Positions 55,024 to 64,000 of a stretch of 64,000 bases of DNA are shown one piece after another (the stretch's first letter is position 1; every line of letters begins with the position of its first letter). The translations under genes and the position numbers were made by a program. Under the pieces are notes generated by a model. It saw only the letters and a program-made list of their open reading frames with translations, had not been told where the DNA came from and made no database searches. The DNA comes from Verrucomicrobiales bacterium (GTDB taxonomy: Bacteria > Verrucomicrobiota > Verrucomicrobiia > Verrucomicrobiales > DEV007). The stretch covers positions 165,919-229,918 of the forward strand of contig JARGOP010000001.1 in the NCBI GenBank assembly GCA_029233965.1, read 5' to 3'.

Positions 55024-56751
55024 ATGTCGACATCCCGCCGCTTACTCGCATTTTTCCTCGTGCTGTTCTCTCCCGTTGCCATTTTTGCGGAGGAAACCTC
55101 TTCTTCCGCAGCCGACAAAATCGACTCCGCCCTCGAGCCGATCGCGAACACGGCGATGAATATCATCTTCTGGGGGTTCGAAGTCACTGACGGAGTGACG
55201 CTGCCTGTGGTCCTCGTTGTCCTCGGGGGCACGGCCGTCTTTCTGACCCTCTACTTCAAGTTCATCAACCTTCGAGCCTTCGGTATCGCCCTGCGCACCG
55301 CCAAAGGAAAATACACCGACCCCGATGCACCCGGGCAGATCACCCATTTCCAGGCTCTCAGTGCCGCTCTCTCCGCCACAGTCGGACTGGGCAATATCGG
55401 AGGGGTCGCTGTCGCTGTGGGTGTCGGCGGACCCGGAGCCACCTTCTGGATGATCGTGATGGGACTCTGCGGAATGACCACGAAATTCGCCGAGTGCACC
55501 CTCGGGGTGAAATACCGTCGCATTGCCAAAGATGGGACCGTCAAAGGTGGTGCGATGTACTACCTCCGCGACGGATTCAAAGAGATCGGGATGGGACCGG
55601 TTGGAGCGGTTCTTGCCGTCTTTTTCGCTTTCTTTGTGATTGGCGGAGCATTTGGCGCCGGAAACATGTTCCAGTCGAATCAGGCATTCAGCCAGTTCAG
55701 TTCCACCTTCCTCGATGCCGATGTAGCCGCAAGCAGCGGTGCCAAACTGGGCTTTGGAATCATCCTCGCCGTTATCGTCGCACTTGTAATTATTGGTGGC
55801 ATTGTCAGGATTGCCCAGGTCACCGCTTTTCTCGTTCCCTTCATGTGCGGCATCTACATGCTCACCGCACTGGTCATCATCGTAACCAATCTTGGTGAGG
55901 TCCTGCCGGCCTGCGGCACCATTCTCACCTCCGCCTTCAGCAATGAGGCGGTCACGGGAGGACTCATCGGAGTCCTGATTCAGGGAATCCGCCGGGCGGC
56001 GTTTTCGAACGAAGCCGGTCTCGGCTCCGCTCCCATTGCCCACTCGGCGGTGAAAACCGACAAACCGGCGTCAGAGGGCTTCGTTGCTCTGTTAGAGCCA
56101 TTCGTCGACACCGTTGTCGTCTGCACCATGACCGCCCTCGTCATCGTGATCACCGGCGTTTGGCAGGTCAGTGCGGAGGTCAATCCGGGCGGGACACAAA
56201 TGGTGGCCGCACCGGGCTCGTCAGAAGTCGTGCGGGAACTCGAGGAGGGACAATACGTTCACACGAGATTGTCCAAAGAAGATCACCTCGAAGTCATCGG
56301 GCTCGTCTCCGCCGAAGACACCTCGGTGGAAGACGTAAATGGCTGGATCGCTGTTGACACCGTCACCGATCGCAAGGGCGTCCCCATGACCTCGATGGCA
56401 TTTGGCTCCGTCATTTCCTGGTTCCCCGCCCTTCTCACCATCGCCGTGGTTCTCTTTGCTTTCTCGACCATGATCTCGTGGTCCTATTATGGCGAACAGG
56501 GTGTCATGTATCTCTTCAGTTCGCTCGGCGATGACAAAATCAAAATCCCAGTACTGGTATACAAAGTGGTCTTCTGTCTTCTCATTGTGGTAGGGTCATC
56601 CGCTTCGCTCACGAACGTGCTGAACCTGTCCGACGCGATGATTTTCGCGATGGTTATCCCCAACCTCATCGGCCTCTATTTTCTTCTTCCAGTTGTAAAA
56701 CGTGAAGCCGCTTCCTACCTGGAGCACGTCAAAACCGTCGACAAAAAGTAA
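55024..56751 (+). CDS. Alanine/glycine:cation symporter (AGCS)
   Basis: A 575-residue AGCS-family transporter. ATG at 55024 gives a signal-like hydrophobic start (RRLLAFFLVLFSPVAIFAEE), and family motifs follow: FQALSAALSATVGLGNIGGVAVAV, GMTTKFAECTLGVKYR, GIRRAAFSNEAGLGSAPIAHSA and SWSYYGEQ. It should import alanine or glycine with sodium. Between about residues 380 and 465, before ISWFPALLTIAV, there is a soluble, charged insertion not usual for the family. Divergent from sdhC. Confidence 0.92.
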   Translation: MSTSRRLLAFFLVLFSPVAIFAEETSSSAADKIDSALEPIANTAMNIIFWGFEVTDGVTLPVVLVVLGGTAVFLTLYFKFINLRAFGIALRTAKGKYTDPDAPGQITHFQALSAALSATVGLGNIGGVAVAVGVGGPGATFWMIVMGLCGMTTKFAECTLGVKYRRIAKDGTVKGGAMYYLRDGFKEIGMGPVGAVLAVFFAFFVIGGAFGAGNMFQSNQAFSQFSSTFLDADVAASSGAKLGFGIILAVIVALVIIGGIVRIAQVTAFLVPFMCGIYMLTALVIIVTNLGEVLPACGTILTSAFSNEAVTGGLIGVLIQGIRRAAFSNEAGLGSAPIAHSAVKTDKPASEGFVALLEPFVDTVVVCTMTALVIVITGVWQVSAEVNPGGTQMVAAPGSSEVVRELEEGQYVHTRLSKEDHLEVIGLVSAEDTSVEDVNGWIAVDTVTDRKGVPMTSMAFGSVISWFPALLTIAVVLFAFSTMISWSYYGEQGVMYLFSSLGDDKIKIPVLVYKVVFCLLIVVGSSASLTNVLNLSDAMIFAMVIPNLIGLYFLLPVVKREAASYLEHVKTVDKK

Positions 56752-56942
56752 ATGGAGAGTGTCATCAGCAGCGCGGATCGGAGCACAAAAGCGGTCCCGG
56801 CGCCGCTGGATCCTGAGATCACGGCCCTGTTCGGGCAATAGCGTCGCTACTCTCAGACGCGAAGGAGTTTCTACGCACATGCTTAAGCCAGCGGGACGTA
56901 GCGGCAGGTGGTGGCAGCCACGCGCAGGCCCGTTTACGCTGC

Positions 56943-58316
56943 CTACGCGAAAATTTCCTTCACGACACGACCGTGCACATCGGTGAGGCGGAAATCGCGG
57001 CCCGCAAAGCGGTAGGTCAGCTTCTCGTGATCGAGACCCAGGAGGTGAAGGATTGTGGCGTGAAGGTCATGCATGTGCACCTTGTCCTCCACTGCCTGAA
57101 AGCCGAACTCATCTGTCGATCCGTAAGACATTCCGGGCTTCACGCCCCCTCCCGCAAGCCACACCGTGAAACCGCGCGGGTTGTGATCCCGACCGTTGTT
57201 GTTCTGCGAAAAAGGAGTCCGGCCGAACTCTGCCCCCCACCAGACGAGCGTGTCTTCGAGGAGACCCCGGCGTTTCAAATCCTCAAGAAGACCGGCGATC
57301 GGTTTGTCCACCTGACCGGCCAGCTCCTCGTGTTTCGGCATGTTGCTATGCTGATCCCATACCGGTGTGGAGGAATTGTCGCAATGGCTCACCTGGATGA
57401 ATCGCACCCCGGATTCAGCAAGCTGCCTTGCCGCAAGGCACTGGCGGGCAAAGCCATCAGTCGTGTCGTTTCCAATCCCGTAGAGTTCCCGCGTCTCGCG
57501 AGTCTCCCGTTCGACATCGACCATCTCCGCGGCATGGGTTTGCATGCGCCACGCCAACTCGTGGGACTTGATCACTCCGTCGAGCACAGAGTCATTCGAA
57601 TCGCCGACTTGGATCCGGTTCAGCTGATCCAGGAAATCGTGCTCACGCTTCACCGATTCGTCGTTGAGCGGACTCCCCAGATTCCGGATCTCCGGACTCG
57701 CGTTCGGATTCCCGGGCTGACCAAGCACCGTCCCCTGATGAAAGGCGGGTAAAAACGCATTCGCGTAGTTTCTCGGCCCCCCTTTATTGGCCGGAGGATT
57801 CACGGTCACGAAAGCAGGAAGGTTCTCATTTTCCGATCCCAGTCCGTAGCTGATCCAGGCGCCCATCGAGGGGCGCACCAGATTCGTGGCCCCCGTGTGG
57901 AGAAACAGGGTCGCGGGACCATGCGCGACGCCTTCGGTGTGCATGGAGTGAATAAAACACAGGTCATCGATATGACGGGCCACTTCAGGGAAAAGCGAGG
58001 ACGACCAGCGTCCCGACTCTCCATACTGCTGGAAATCCCACATCGGTTTCATGACCGTGCGCTGCTCTTCGACCCGGGTTCGGGGAACGTAGAATCCAAC
58101 CTCGCGCTGATCCGCCCTGAACAGCTCCGGCTTGTAATCGTACGTATCGACCTGGCTCGGCCCGCCCTGCAGAAAAATGAAAATAACCCGCTTCGCTCTC
58201 GGCGCGATGACCGGCATTTGATTGGCCATCGCCGAAAAAGCGAGACTGCCAAAACCACATCCTGCAGCTTTGAGGAGTTGGCGGCGACTGGGATGTATGA
58301 GGGTAGGGTCCATCAT
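56943..58316 (-). CDS. DUF1501 protein, Tat-exported (second copy)
   Basis: The 457-residue protein parallels the DUF1501 protein at 16438. A twin-arginine motif ([11 protein letters not shown]) is near 10-20, and [32 protein letters not shown] and [21 protein letters not shown] identify the family. It ends the second pair; 14 bp separate it from the upstream PSCyt/PSD1 gene, with a repeat element within that gap. Confidence 0.92.
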   Translation of the reverse strand: MMDPTLIHPSRRQLLKAAGCGFGSLAFSAMANQMPVIAPRAKRVIFIFLQGGPSQVDTYDYKPELFRADQREVGFYVPRTRVEEQRTVMKPMWDFQQYGESGRWSSSLFPEVARHIDDLCFIHSMHTEGVAHGPATLFLHTGATNLVRPSMGAWISYGLGSENENLPAFVTVNPPANKGGPRNYANAFLPAFHQGTVLGQPGNPNASPEIRNLGSPLNDESVKREHDFLDQLNRIQVGDSNDSVLDGVIKSHELAWRMQTHAAEMVDVERETRETRELYGIGNDTTDGFARQCLAARQLAESGVRFIQVSHCDNSSTPVWDQHSNMPKHEELAGQVDKPIAGLLEDLKRRGLLEDTLVWWGAEFGRTPFSQNNNGRDHNPRGFTVWLAGGGVKPGMSYGSTDEFGFQAVEDKVHMHDLHATILHLLGLDHEKLTYRFAGRDFRLTDVHGRVVKEIFA

Positions 58317-58331
58317 TCAACAGGGTTGGTT
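58315..58331. repeat. Intergenic repeat CAACAGGGTTGG between paired genes
   Basis: The core CAACAGGGTTGG (58319-58330) fills the short space between the PSCyt/PSD1 stop codon and the DUF1501 start. It matches the element at 6808-6820 over 14 bases (ATTCAACAGGGTTG). The placement within a probable operon argues against a strong terminator at this copy. Confidence 0.5.
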
Positions 58332-61168
58332 CATCTCAGGTAGCGGAAATCCACGGAGGCGAAAAGGGCCCGCTTCAGGGCAGCCCACGCTTCGCTTTTG
58401 TCAGTCGAGGCGTCATCTCCGGACTCTCTCAGGAAACTCATTGCAAGGGAGGCTTCGCTTTCCGTGGGGGGGCGGCCCATCGCCCGGCGAAAGGCGAGTT
58501 CGACGCGCGACTCATCGGAACTCACGCCTGATTTCAACAACTCGGCGGCGGCGGCCCGGGAACGCTGATGGATAAAATCGCTGTTCGTCAGGAAAAGAGC
58601 CTGCGTCGGAATCGTGCTCTTCGAGCGTTTCCCGACGGTGAAATTTGGATTCGCAAAATCGAAGACGGTGAACATTTCATACCCGGAGTTCCGGAACACG
58701 GGAACGTAGACGCTGCGTCGCATTGTTTTGAATTCGTAACCGAACTCACTGCGGAAATTGTCCGGCAGCGAGGGACCGCCCGCCTTGGGATCGAGCTCTC
58801 CGGAGAGGGTGAGGATTGCATCGCGGAGGGACTCGACATCGAGGGGCCGCAGATGGGCTCTCGCGTAGAGTTTGTTTTCGGGATCAGTTTCATCACCCTC
58901 CTGCAATCCGCGACCGGTTGAACGCGAGTAGACCTCTGACATCATGATTTCCCGGACGAGAGACTTCGTCGACCAGCCGCTCGCGATGAGTCGTCCCGCG
59001 AGAAAATCAAGCAACTCCGGATGCGTCGGCTCCTCCCCCGTCACGCCGAAATTGTCAGCGGTTCTCACGAGCCCCTCCCCCATCAGTTTGAGCCAGATGC
59101 GGTTCGCGAGGACGCGGGCGGTGAGCGGGTGACGCTCATCGACGATCCAGTTTGCCAGCTCGAGGCGTCCGCTTGAGGTCTCGGGAAAATCCGGCTGCTC
59201 CCAGGTCGCAACCTCGAGGAAACCGCGCGGAACAACCTCCCCGCGATTCGACTCCACTCCGCGGATGCGAAGCTCGGTGCCGCCGATCGCATCGCTTCCT
59301 TTGTCGACGACGCTCATCGCCTGTGGCATTGCCGGAGCTTTTGCTCGGAGTTTCTTCAGCGCCTCTTCCGAGTCTTTCAGCGCTTCTTCAAGCTCCCGGA
59401 TTCTCTGCGTGATCTCAGGGGAAAGGTCCTCGACAACGCGCTCGCCAACCGGAAGCCACTGAACGGCGTCCGCAATGATGTGTCCTTTCTCCGAACTTTG
59501 ATTGCTCAAGACGACCGTGACCTCCTCACCGGCTTTGATTTCGTAGACACCCACAGTTTGAAAGAGATTGTCATGCTCAGGCGCGAGCTTCTGGTTGACG
59601 AGGACAAGAGCTTCCCTTTCGCCGGCATGGACGCGTACCGGCACTTTCGTATTCCGGTTCGGGCCAGTGGAATAGGAAATACGAAGCTCATACCTGCCTG
59701 CCGCCTCAAGACTGGTTTTCCAAGTCACCGTTTTCGGATCCCCGTGAGCATTCATGTCATGGAAGTAGCCTTCCCCAATCCATCGTGGGGAACTGGTCGA
59801 CAACTCCCACTCACCGGAAAAAACAGCTTCGGTGTCATCGAGCACGACTCCGGGAAGAGATTTCGCCCTGACGCTCCGGACTTTCCCGCCACTCCCCCGG
59901 CCCATTTCTGCTAGAGCGTTCGAGAGTCGCTCGATTTCGCCGGAAAGTTGTTTCTCCTCTTTTTCGAATTTCGCGATCGCGGCCCTCGCCTCTTCGGTGG
60001 GTGGCACCGGCTCGCGATGCCACTTCGAGACATTGGCGTGGGTGACGGAGTTCGTGCTCAGAAAGATCCCGGCCATGGCGTAGTAGTCGCGCGTCGGGAC
60101 AGGATCGAACTTGTGATCATGGCAGCGGGCACACCCGATCGTCTGCCCCATGAAGGCCCGACCGATCGTGTCGATCTGCTCATCGATGATTTCAAAATCG
60201 AGTTCCGCTTTGTTCTGGTTTTCGTAGTTGTGAGGACCAAGCACGAGAAATCCTGTCGCGGTCAGATTTCTCTGCCGCTCCTTCAAGTCAGCGTATCGCA
60301 GCAAATCGCCCGCGATCTGTTCCGTGATGATCCGGTCCAGCGGCCGGTCCTCGCGGAAGGCGTCGATGATGTAGTCCCGGTAGCGCCACGCATCGGGAAA
60401 CGGCATCGCCCGTCCGCCGCCACTCGAATCCGCGTAGCGAACGAGATCGAGCCAATGTCTCCCCCATCGCTCCCCGAAAGCATCCGAGGCGAGCCAGCGA
60501 TCGATCATTGCCTCCCACGCTTCCTCCCCCGGGTTTTCCAGAAATTCATCCTGCTCGTCCAGGGTCGGGATCAATCCAGTCAGATCCAGCTTGGCCCGGC
60601 GCAGTCGCTGCAGTGGCTCGGTCTGCGGTTCGGCCACGAGCCCGACGGCTGCCAGCCTCGCATTGATAAACTCATCAATCGTATCTTTTTCCCCAAAAGT
60701 TTCCTGCCGGGGACGGAAGGACCAGAACTGTCGACCGTCCTCGATGCTCATGCCCTCCTCCTCGTACGCAGCCGGGGCTTCCGTCCTCGGATCGGGAAGC
60801 CCGCGACGAACCCACTCCTCGAAATCGGCGATGACGGAGGGCGGAAGCTTGCTCTTCGGAGGCATCTCCAGATCCGGATTCGCATACCGGATCGTTTCGA
60901 TGAAAAGACTTCCCTCGACGTCACCGGGGATCGCGGCCGGTCCTGAATCGCCGCCCGCTTCCCAGCCGGCCTTCCGGTCCAGCCAGAGACCTCCTTTTTT
61001 CTTTTCAGCTTCCCGGGAATGACACTCGTAGCAATGGGTCACCAGCGCAGGGCGAATCTTCGATTCGAAAAACACGAGATCATCCTGACTCAGATCACCC
61101 GCCCACAAAACGGGCGCGGCAGATGCCGGCAGCAGGGTGAGCCAAAAAGCATGGGGAGCGATCCTCAT
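58331..61168 (-). CDS. PSCyt1-DUF1549-DUF1553 (PSD1) protein
   Basis: The 945-residue exported protein has a signal peptide and an N-terminal PSCyt1 haem motif CYECH (47-51) followed by the family text KKGGLWLDRKAGWEAGGDSG-like. DUF1549 (about 150-370) contains GCARCHDHKFDPVPTRDYYAM. A middle beta domain resembles a carbohydrate-binding/xylan-binding module (GRYELRISYSTGPNRNTKVPV). DUF1553 lies in the C-terminal third (RVLANRIWLKLMGEGLVRTADNFG). Larger than the homologue at 17778. Function is unproven; two CxxCH sites indicate haem c. Confidence 0.92.
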   Translation of the reverse strand: MRIAPHAFWLTLLPASAAPVLWAGDLSQDDLVFFESKIRPALVTHCYECHSREAEKKKGGLWLDRKAGWEAGGDSGPAAIPGDVEGSLFIETIRYANPDLEMPPKSKLPPSVIADFEEWVRRGLPDPRTEAPAAYEEEGMSIEDGRQFWSFRPRQETFGEKDTIDEFINARLAAVGLVAEPQTEPLQRLRRAKLDLTGLIPTLDEQDEFLENPGEEAWEAMIDRWLASDAFGERWGRHWLDLVRYADSSGGGRAMPFPDAWRYRDYIIDAFREDRPLDRIITEQIAGDLLRYADLKERQRNLTATGFLVLGPHNYENQNKAELDFEIIDEQIDTIGRAFMGQTIGCARCHDHKFDPVPTRDYYAMAGIFLSTNSVTHANVSKWHREPVPPTEEARAAIAKFEKEEKQLSGEIERLSNALAEMGRGSGGKVRSVRAKSLPGVVLDDTEAVFSGEWELSTSSPRWIGEGYFHDMNAHGDPKTVTWKTSLEAAGRYELRISYSTGPNRNTKVPVRVHAGEREALVLVNQKLAPEHDNLFQTVGVYEIKAGEEVTVVLSNQSSEKGHIIADAVQWLPVGERVVEDLSPEITQRIRELEEALKDSEEALKKLRAKAPAMPQAMSVVDKGSDAIGGTELRIRGVESNRGEVVPRGFLEVATWEQPDFPETSSGRLELANWIVDERHPLTARVLANRIWLKLMGEGLVRTADNFGVTGEEPTHPELLDFLAGRLIASGWSTKSLVREIMMSEVYSRSTGRGLQEGDETDPENKLYARAHLRPLDVESLRDAILTLSGELDPKAGGPSLPDNFRSEFGYEFKTMRRSVYVPVFRNSGYEMFTVFDFANPNFTVGKRSKSTIPTQALFLTNSDFIHQRSRAAAAELLKSGVSSDESRVELAFRRAMGRPPTESEASLAMSFLRESGDDASTDKSEAWAALKRALFASVDFRYLR

Positions 61169-61254
61169 CGGGCGACAAGGTATCGAATTCCTGAATTAAT
61201 TGCACTTGCGTCATAAAGGCACGCTTTGCGTGTCCAATCGCAGGAAAACGGAAA

Positions 61255-61689
61255 TCAAGGTCTCACCACTTCAACGGTGACGTTCTGCCGCCCCCACTCA
61301 AGCGCCTGTTTGTGAGTCTTGAAAAAGAGATCAATTTTGCCGCCTTTGATTGCTCCCCCGCGGTCTTCGACCGTTCCCCGGCCGTAGCCGGGAATTCTCA
61401 TCCGGGTGCCGAACGGAAAGACATCGGTGTCAGCCGCGATCGTTCCCGGCTTCGCCTTCGTTCCTGAAGCGGTCACACCCAACTTCTTACGCTCTCCCTT
61501 CTGAGGGCCATAGGCATAGACCGGTTGCATGAGGAGATTGCGCTTCCATCCACAGCACTCCTGGCACTTGCAGTAGCCGGTCGCTTCCAACGGGATGAAC
61601 TCGGTTCGCTCGAACGGCTTGCGGTTCGCGCAACTTGTCAGCAGGGCCAGAGCCATACCGAAGAAAAACCCCCATTTCATAATTTTCAT
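61255..61689 (-). CDS. 3D-domain lipoprotein
   Basis: The 144-residue protein has a lipoprotein signal (LALLTSC, Cys near 20) and a 3D domain (GTRMRIPGYGRGTVEDRGGAIKGGKIDLFF), the fold seen in MltA and Gram-positive cell-wall proteins with three conserved Asp residues. Cys pairs near GYCKCQECCGWK are a likely metal or disulfide site. It probably acts on peptidoglycan at the outer membrane. Alone on the minus strand. Confidence 0.88.
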   Translation of the reverse strand: MKIMKWGFFFGMALALLTSCANRKPFERTEFIPLEATGYCKCQECCGWKRNLLMQPVYAYGPQKGERKKLGVTASGTKAKPGTIAADTDVFPFGTRMRIPGYGRGTVEDRGGAIKGGKIDLFFKTHKQALEWGRQNVTVEVVRP

Positions 61690-61778
61690 AAATTAAGGTA
61701 ATTTTAATCATTGGCATTGCAAGGCAAACGCAACGATTCATGTTCGTCGGCCGGCCCTCATATTCGCTCGATTTCGCT

Positions 61779-62315
61779 TCAGCGGGAAAATACGAGGAAC
61801 TTTCTGCTGACGAAGTTTACGAGAGCGGACGCGATCATGAACCCGAACTGGGCAAACCAGGGATTAAGGCCACGGGAAATCAGAATCGGGCCGCTGATGA
61901 GCCCGGCGATAAAACTCGCAAAACTGATCATCGTGAAGAGACTCACTTCACGAATCCTCGAATGCCGCCCTCCGGTGAAGACAAACCGGGCGTTCGTCAG
62001 GTAGGCAAACAGGTTGGAAAAAGGAAAAGCAATCAGGTTACTCCATATTGCGTGCTTCTCTTTAACCGCATCGTCGAGCCCCTCAATCTCGAGGTAGTCG
62101 TGAGCTGGAAAGATCGTATGAGATACGATCGCGAAGACCGCGAGATGGACAACCGTGCTTCCGGCACCCATCATCGCATATTTCATGAATTGGAAAGTCA
62201 CGGGGGCATCCCGCGAGACCAGCCAGTGCAGGCTTGCCCTAATTCCTTGAGCCCGCGCGACATCAAACAACTCCCCGGCATCGGATTTGATTTTCTGAAA
62301 CGGATCCCCGGGCAT
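61779..62315 (-). CDS. GtrA family membrane protein
   Basis: The 178-residue protein has four hydrophobic segments (about 47-65, 95-115, 128-148, 155-175) and GtrA features (FMKYAMMGAGSTVVHLAVFA, NARFVFTG, ALVNFVSRKFLVF). GtrA proteins are thought to help move lipid-linked sugars across the membrane. It has a long cytoplasmic N-terminus of about 40 residues and no neighbour that names its substrate. Confidence 0.85.
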   Translation of the reverse strand: MPGDPFQKIKSDAGELFDVARAQGIRASLHWLVSRDAPVTFQFMKYAMMGAGSTVVHLAVFAIVSHTIFPAHDYLEIEGLDDAVKEKHAIWSNLIAFPFSNLFAYLTNARFVFTGGRHSRIREVSLFTMISFASFIAGLISGPILISRGLNPWFAQFGFMIASALVNFVSRKFLVFSR

Positions 62316-62415
62316 TTTTTGAGCACTTCAACGTGAGTCGGGGCAATGGAACACATTCTTTTTGAAGTGCCCGTTTTTGCTTCAAATAATTTTCATTCTT
62401 TCACACAATCAAAAT

Positions 62416-63893
<1,478 letters not shown>

Positions 63894-63894
<1 letters not shown>

Positions 63895-64000
63895 GGCGTG
63901 TTCGAAAACCTACTTTTTCAGCCAATCACAGATGGCAGCGAGGTTGACGAGGCCAAGGTATCTGGAGGCCGGCTTTTCATACCGAGTGGCAATGGCTCGC
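63894..64000 (-). mobile_element. IS5-family element, partial (right window edge)
   Basis: The sequence from GGGCGTGTTCGAAAACC (63894-63910) inward looks like an IS5/IS427-type terminal inverted repeat: the first G is shared with the glpK TAG stop. The element continues past the end of the window. The preceding TA (63892-63893) could be the target duplication. Confidence 0.65.
63910..63999 (-). CDS. IS5-family transposase, C-terminal end
   Basis: Only the last 29 codons and TAG are in the window. The frame reads RAIATRYEKPASRYLGLVNLA then AICDWLKK, the family ending seen in IS5/IS427-type transposases (AxATRYEK.xxxYLxxVxLAA). It lies within the inverted-repeat-bounded element. Confidence 0.7.
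   Translation of the reverse strand, partial: RAIATRYEKPASRYLGLVNLAAICDWLKK

Noticed and set aside
55042..56043. 333-codon minus-strand frame opposite the AGCS symporter
   Set aside because: Acidic, Gly/Asp-rich composition is the antisense image of a membrane protein; no ribosome site.

Overview
The window looks like a chromosomal segment of a free-living, probably marine member of the Verrucomicrobiota. This is inferred from gene content and family style, not from a marker gene. The pointers are a MurC-MurB fusion, a very long FtsZ, two DUF1549/DUF1553 + DUF1501 pairs (typical of the Planctomycetes-Verrucomicrobia group), formylglycine sulfatases, a SGNH hydrolase, an esterase and a DUF116-polyprenyl synthase fusion. 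I found no rRNA, tRNA or CRISPR.

Layout. (1) 1-1696: decayed IS1380-family element, 5' truncated and frameshifted near its end. (2) 1697-10757, minus strand: distal half of the division/cell-wall (dcw) cluster in transcription order murG, murC-murB fusion, an unknown ORF, ddl, ftsQ, ftsA, ftsZ; mraZ to ftsW are not here. A lipid kinase gene lies upstream. (3) 12058-14097, plus strand: PhoB/PhoR-like two-component system. (4) 14154-16005: membrane zinc peptidase and an RlpA-like DPBB-SPOR gene broken by two in-frame stop codons, which the simple ORF view shows only as a shorter central piece. (5) 16438-20138: first DUF1501 + DUF1549/1553 pair. (6) 20295-27774: hisC with a coupled small gene, purT, an ABC-2-like membrane protein, two small proteins with C-terminal membrane anchors, and the DUF116-polyprenyl synthase. 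(7) 27943-33295: SGNH hydrolase divergent from a sulfatase / M14 amidase / cytochrome-monooxygenase / redoxin run. (8) 33349-39324: soluble PAS histidine kinase + receiver protein, phosphatase-like protein, PIN-PhoH ATPase and UvrD-type helicase. (9) 39329-41542: kbl-tdh threonine catabolism. (10) 42006-49027: two-domain esterase, LOG-rnhB-yraN operon, DAHP synthase, second sulfatase. (11) 49054-54838: TetR-AarF pair and the three-gene succinate dehydrogenase/fumarate reductase operon. (12) 55024-63894: AGCS symporter, second DUF1501 + cytochrome/DUF1549/1553 pair, 3D-domain lipoprotein, GtrA, glpK. (13) 63894-64000: end of an IS5-like element abutting the glpK stop codon.

Most of the window is housekeeping. 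I see no clear undescribed defence or biosynthetic system. The most interesting observations are the doubly interrupted rlpA-like gene, an FtsZ whose catalytic T7 loop departs from the canonical sequence, a family of short CAACAGGGTTG-type repeats/hairpins between genes, and IS elements at both ends of the window.
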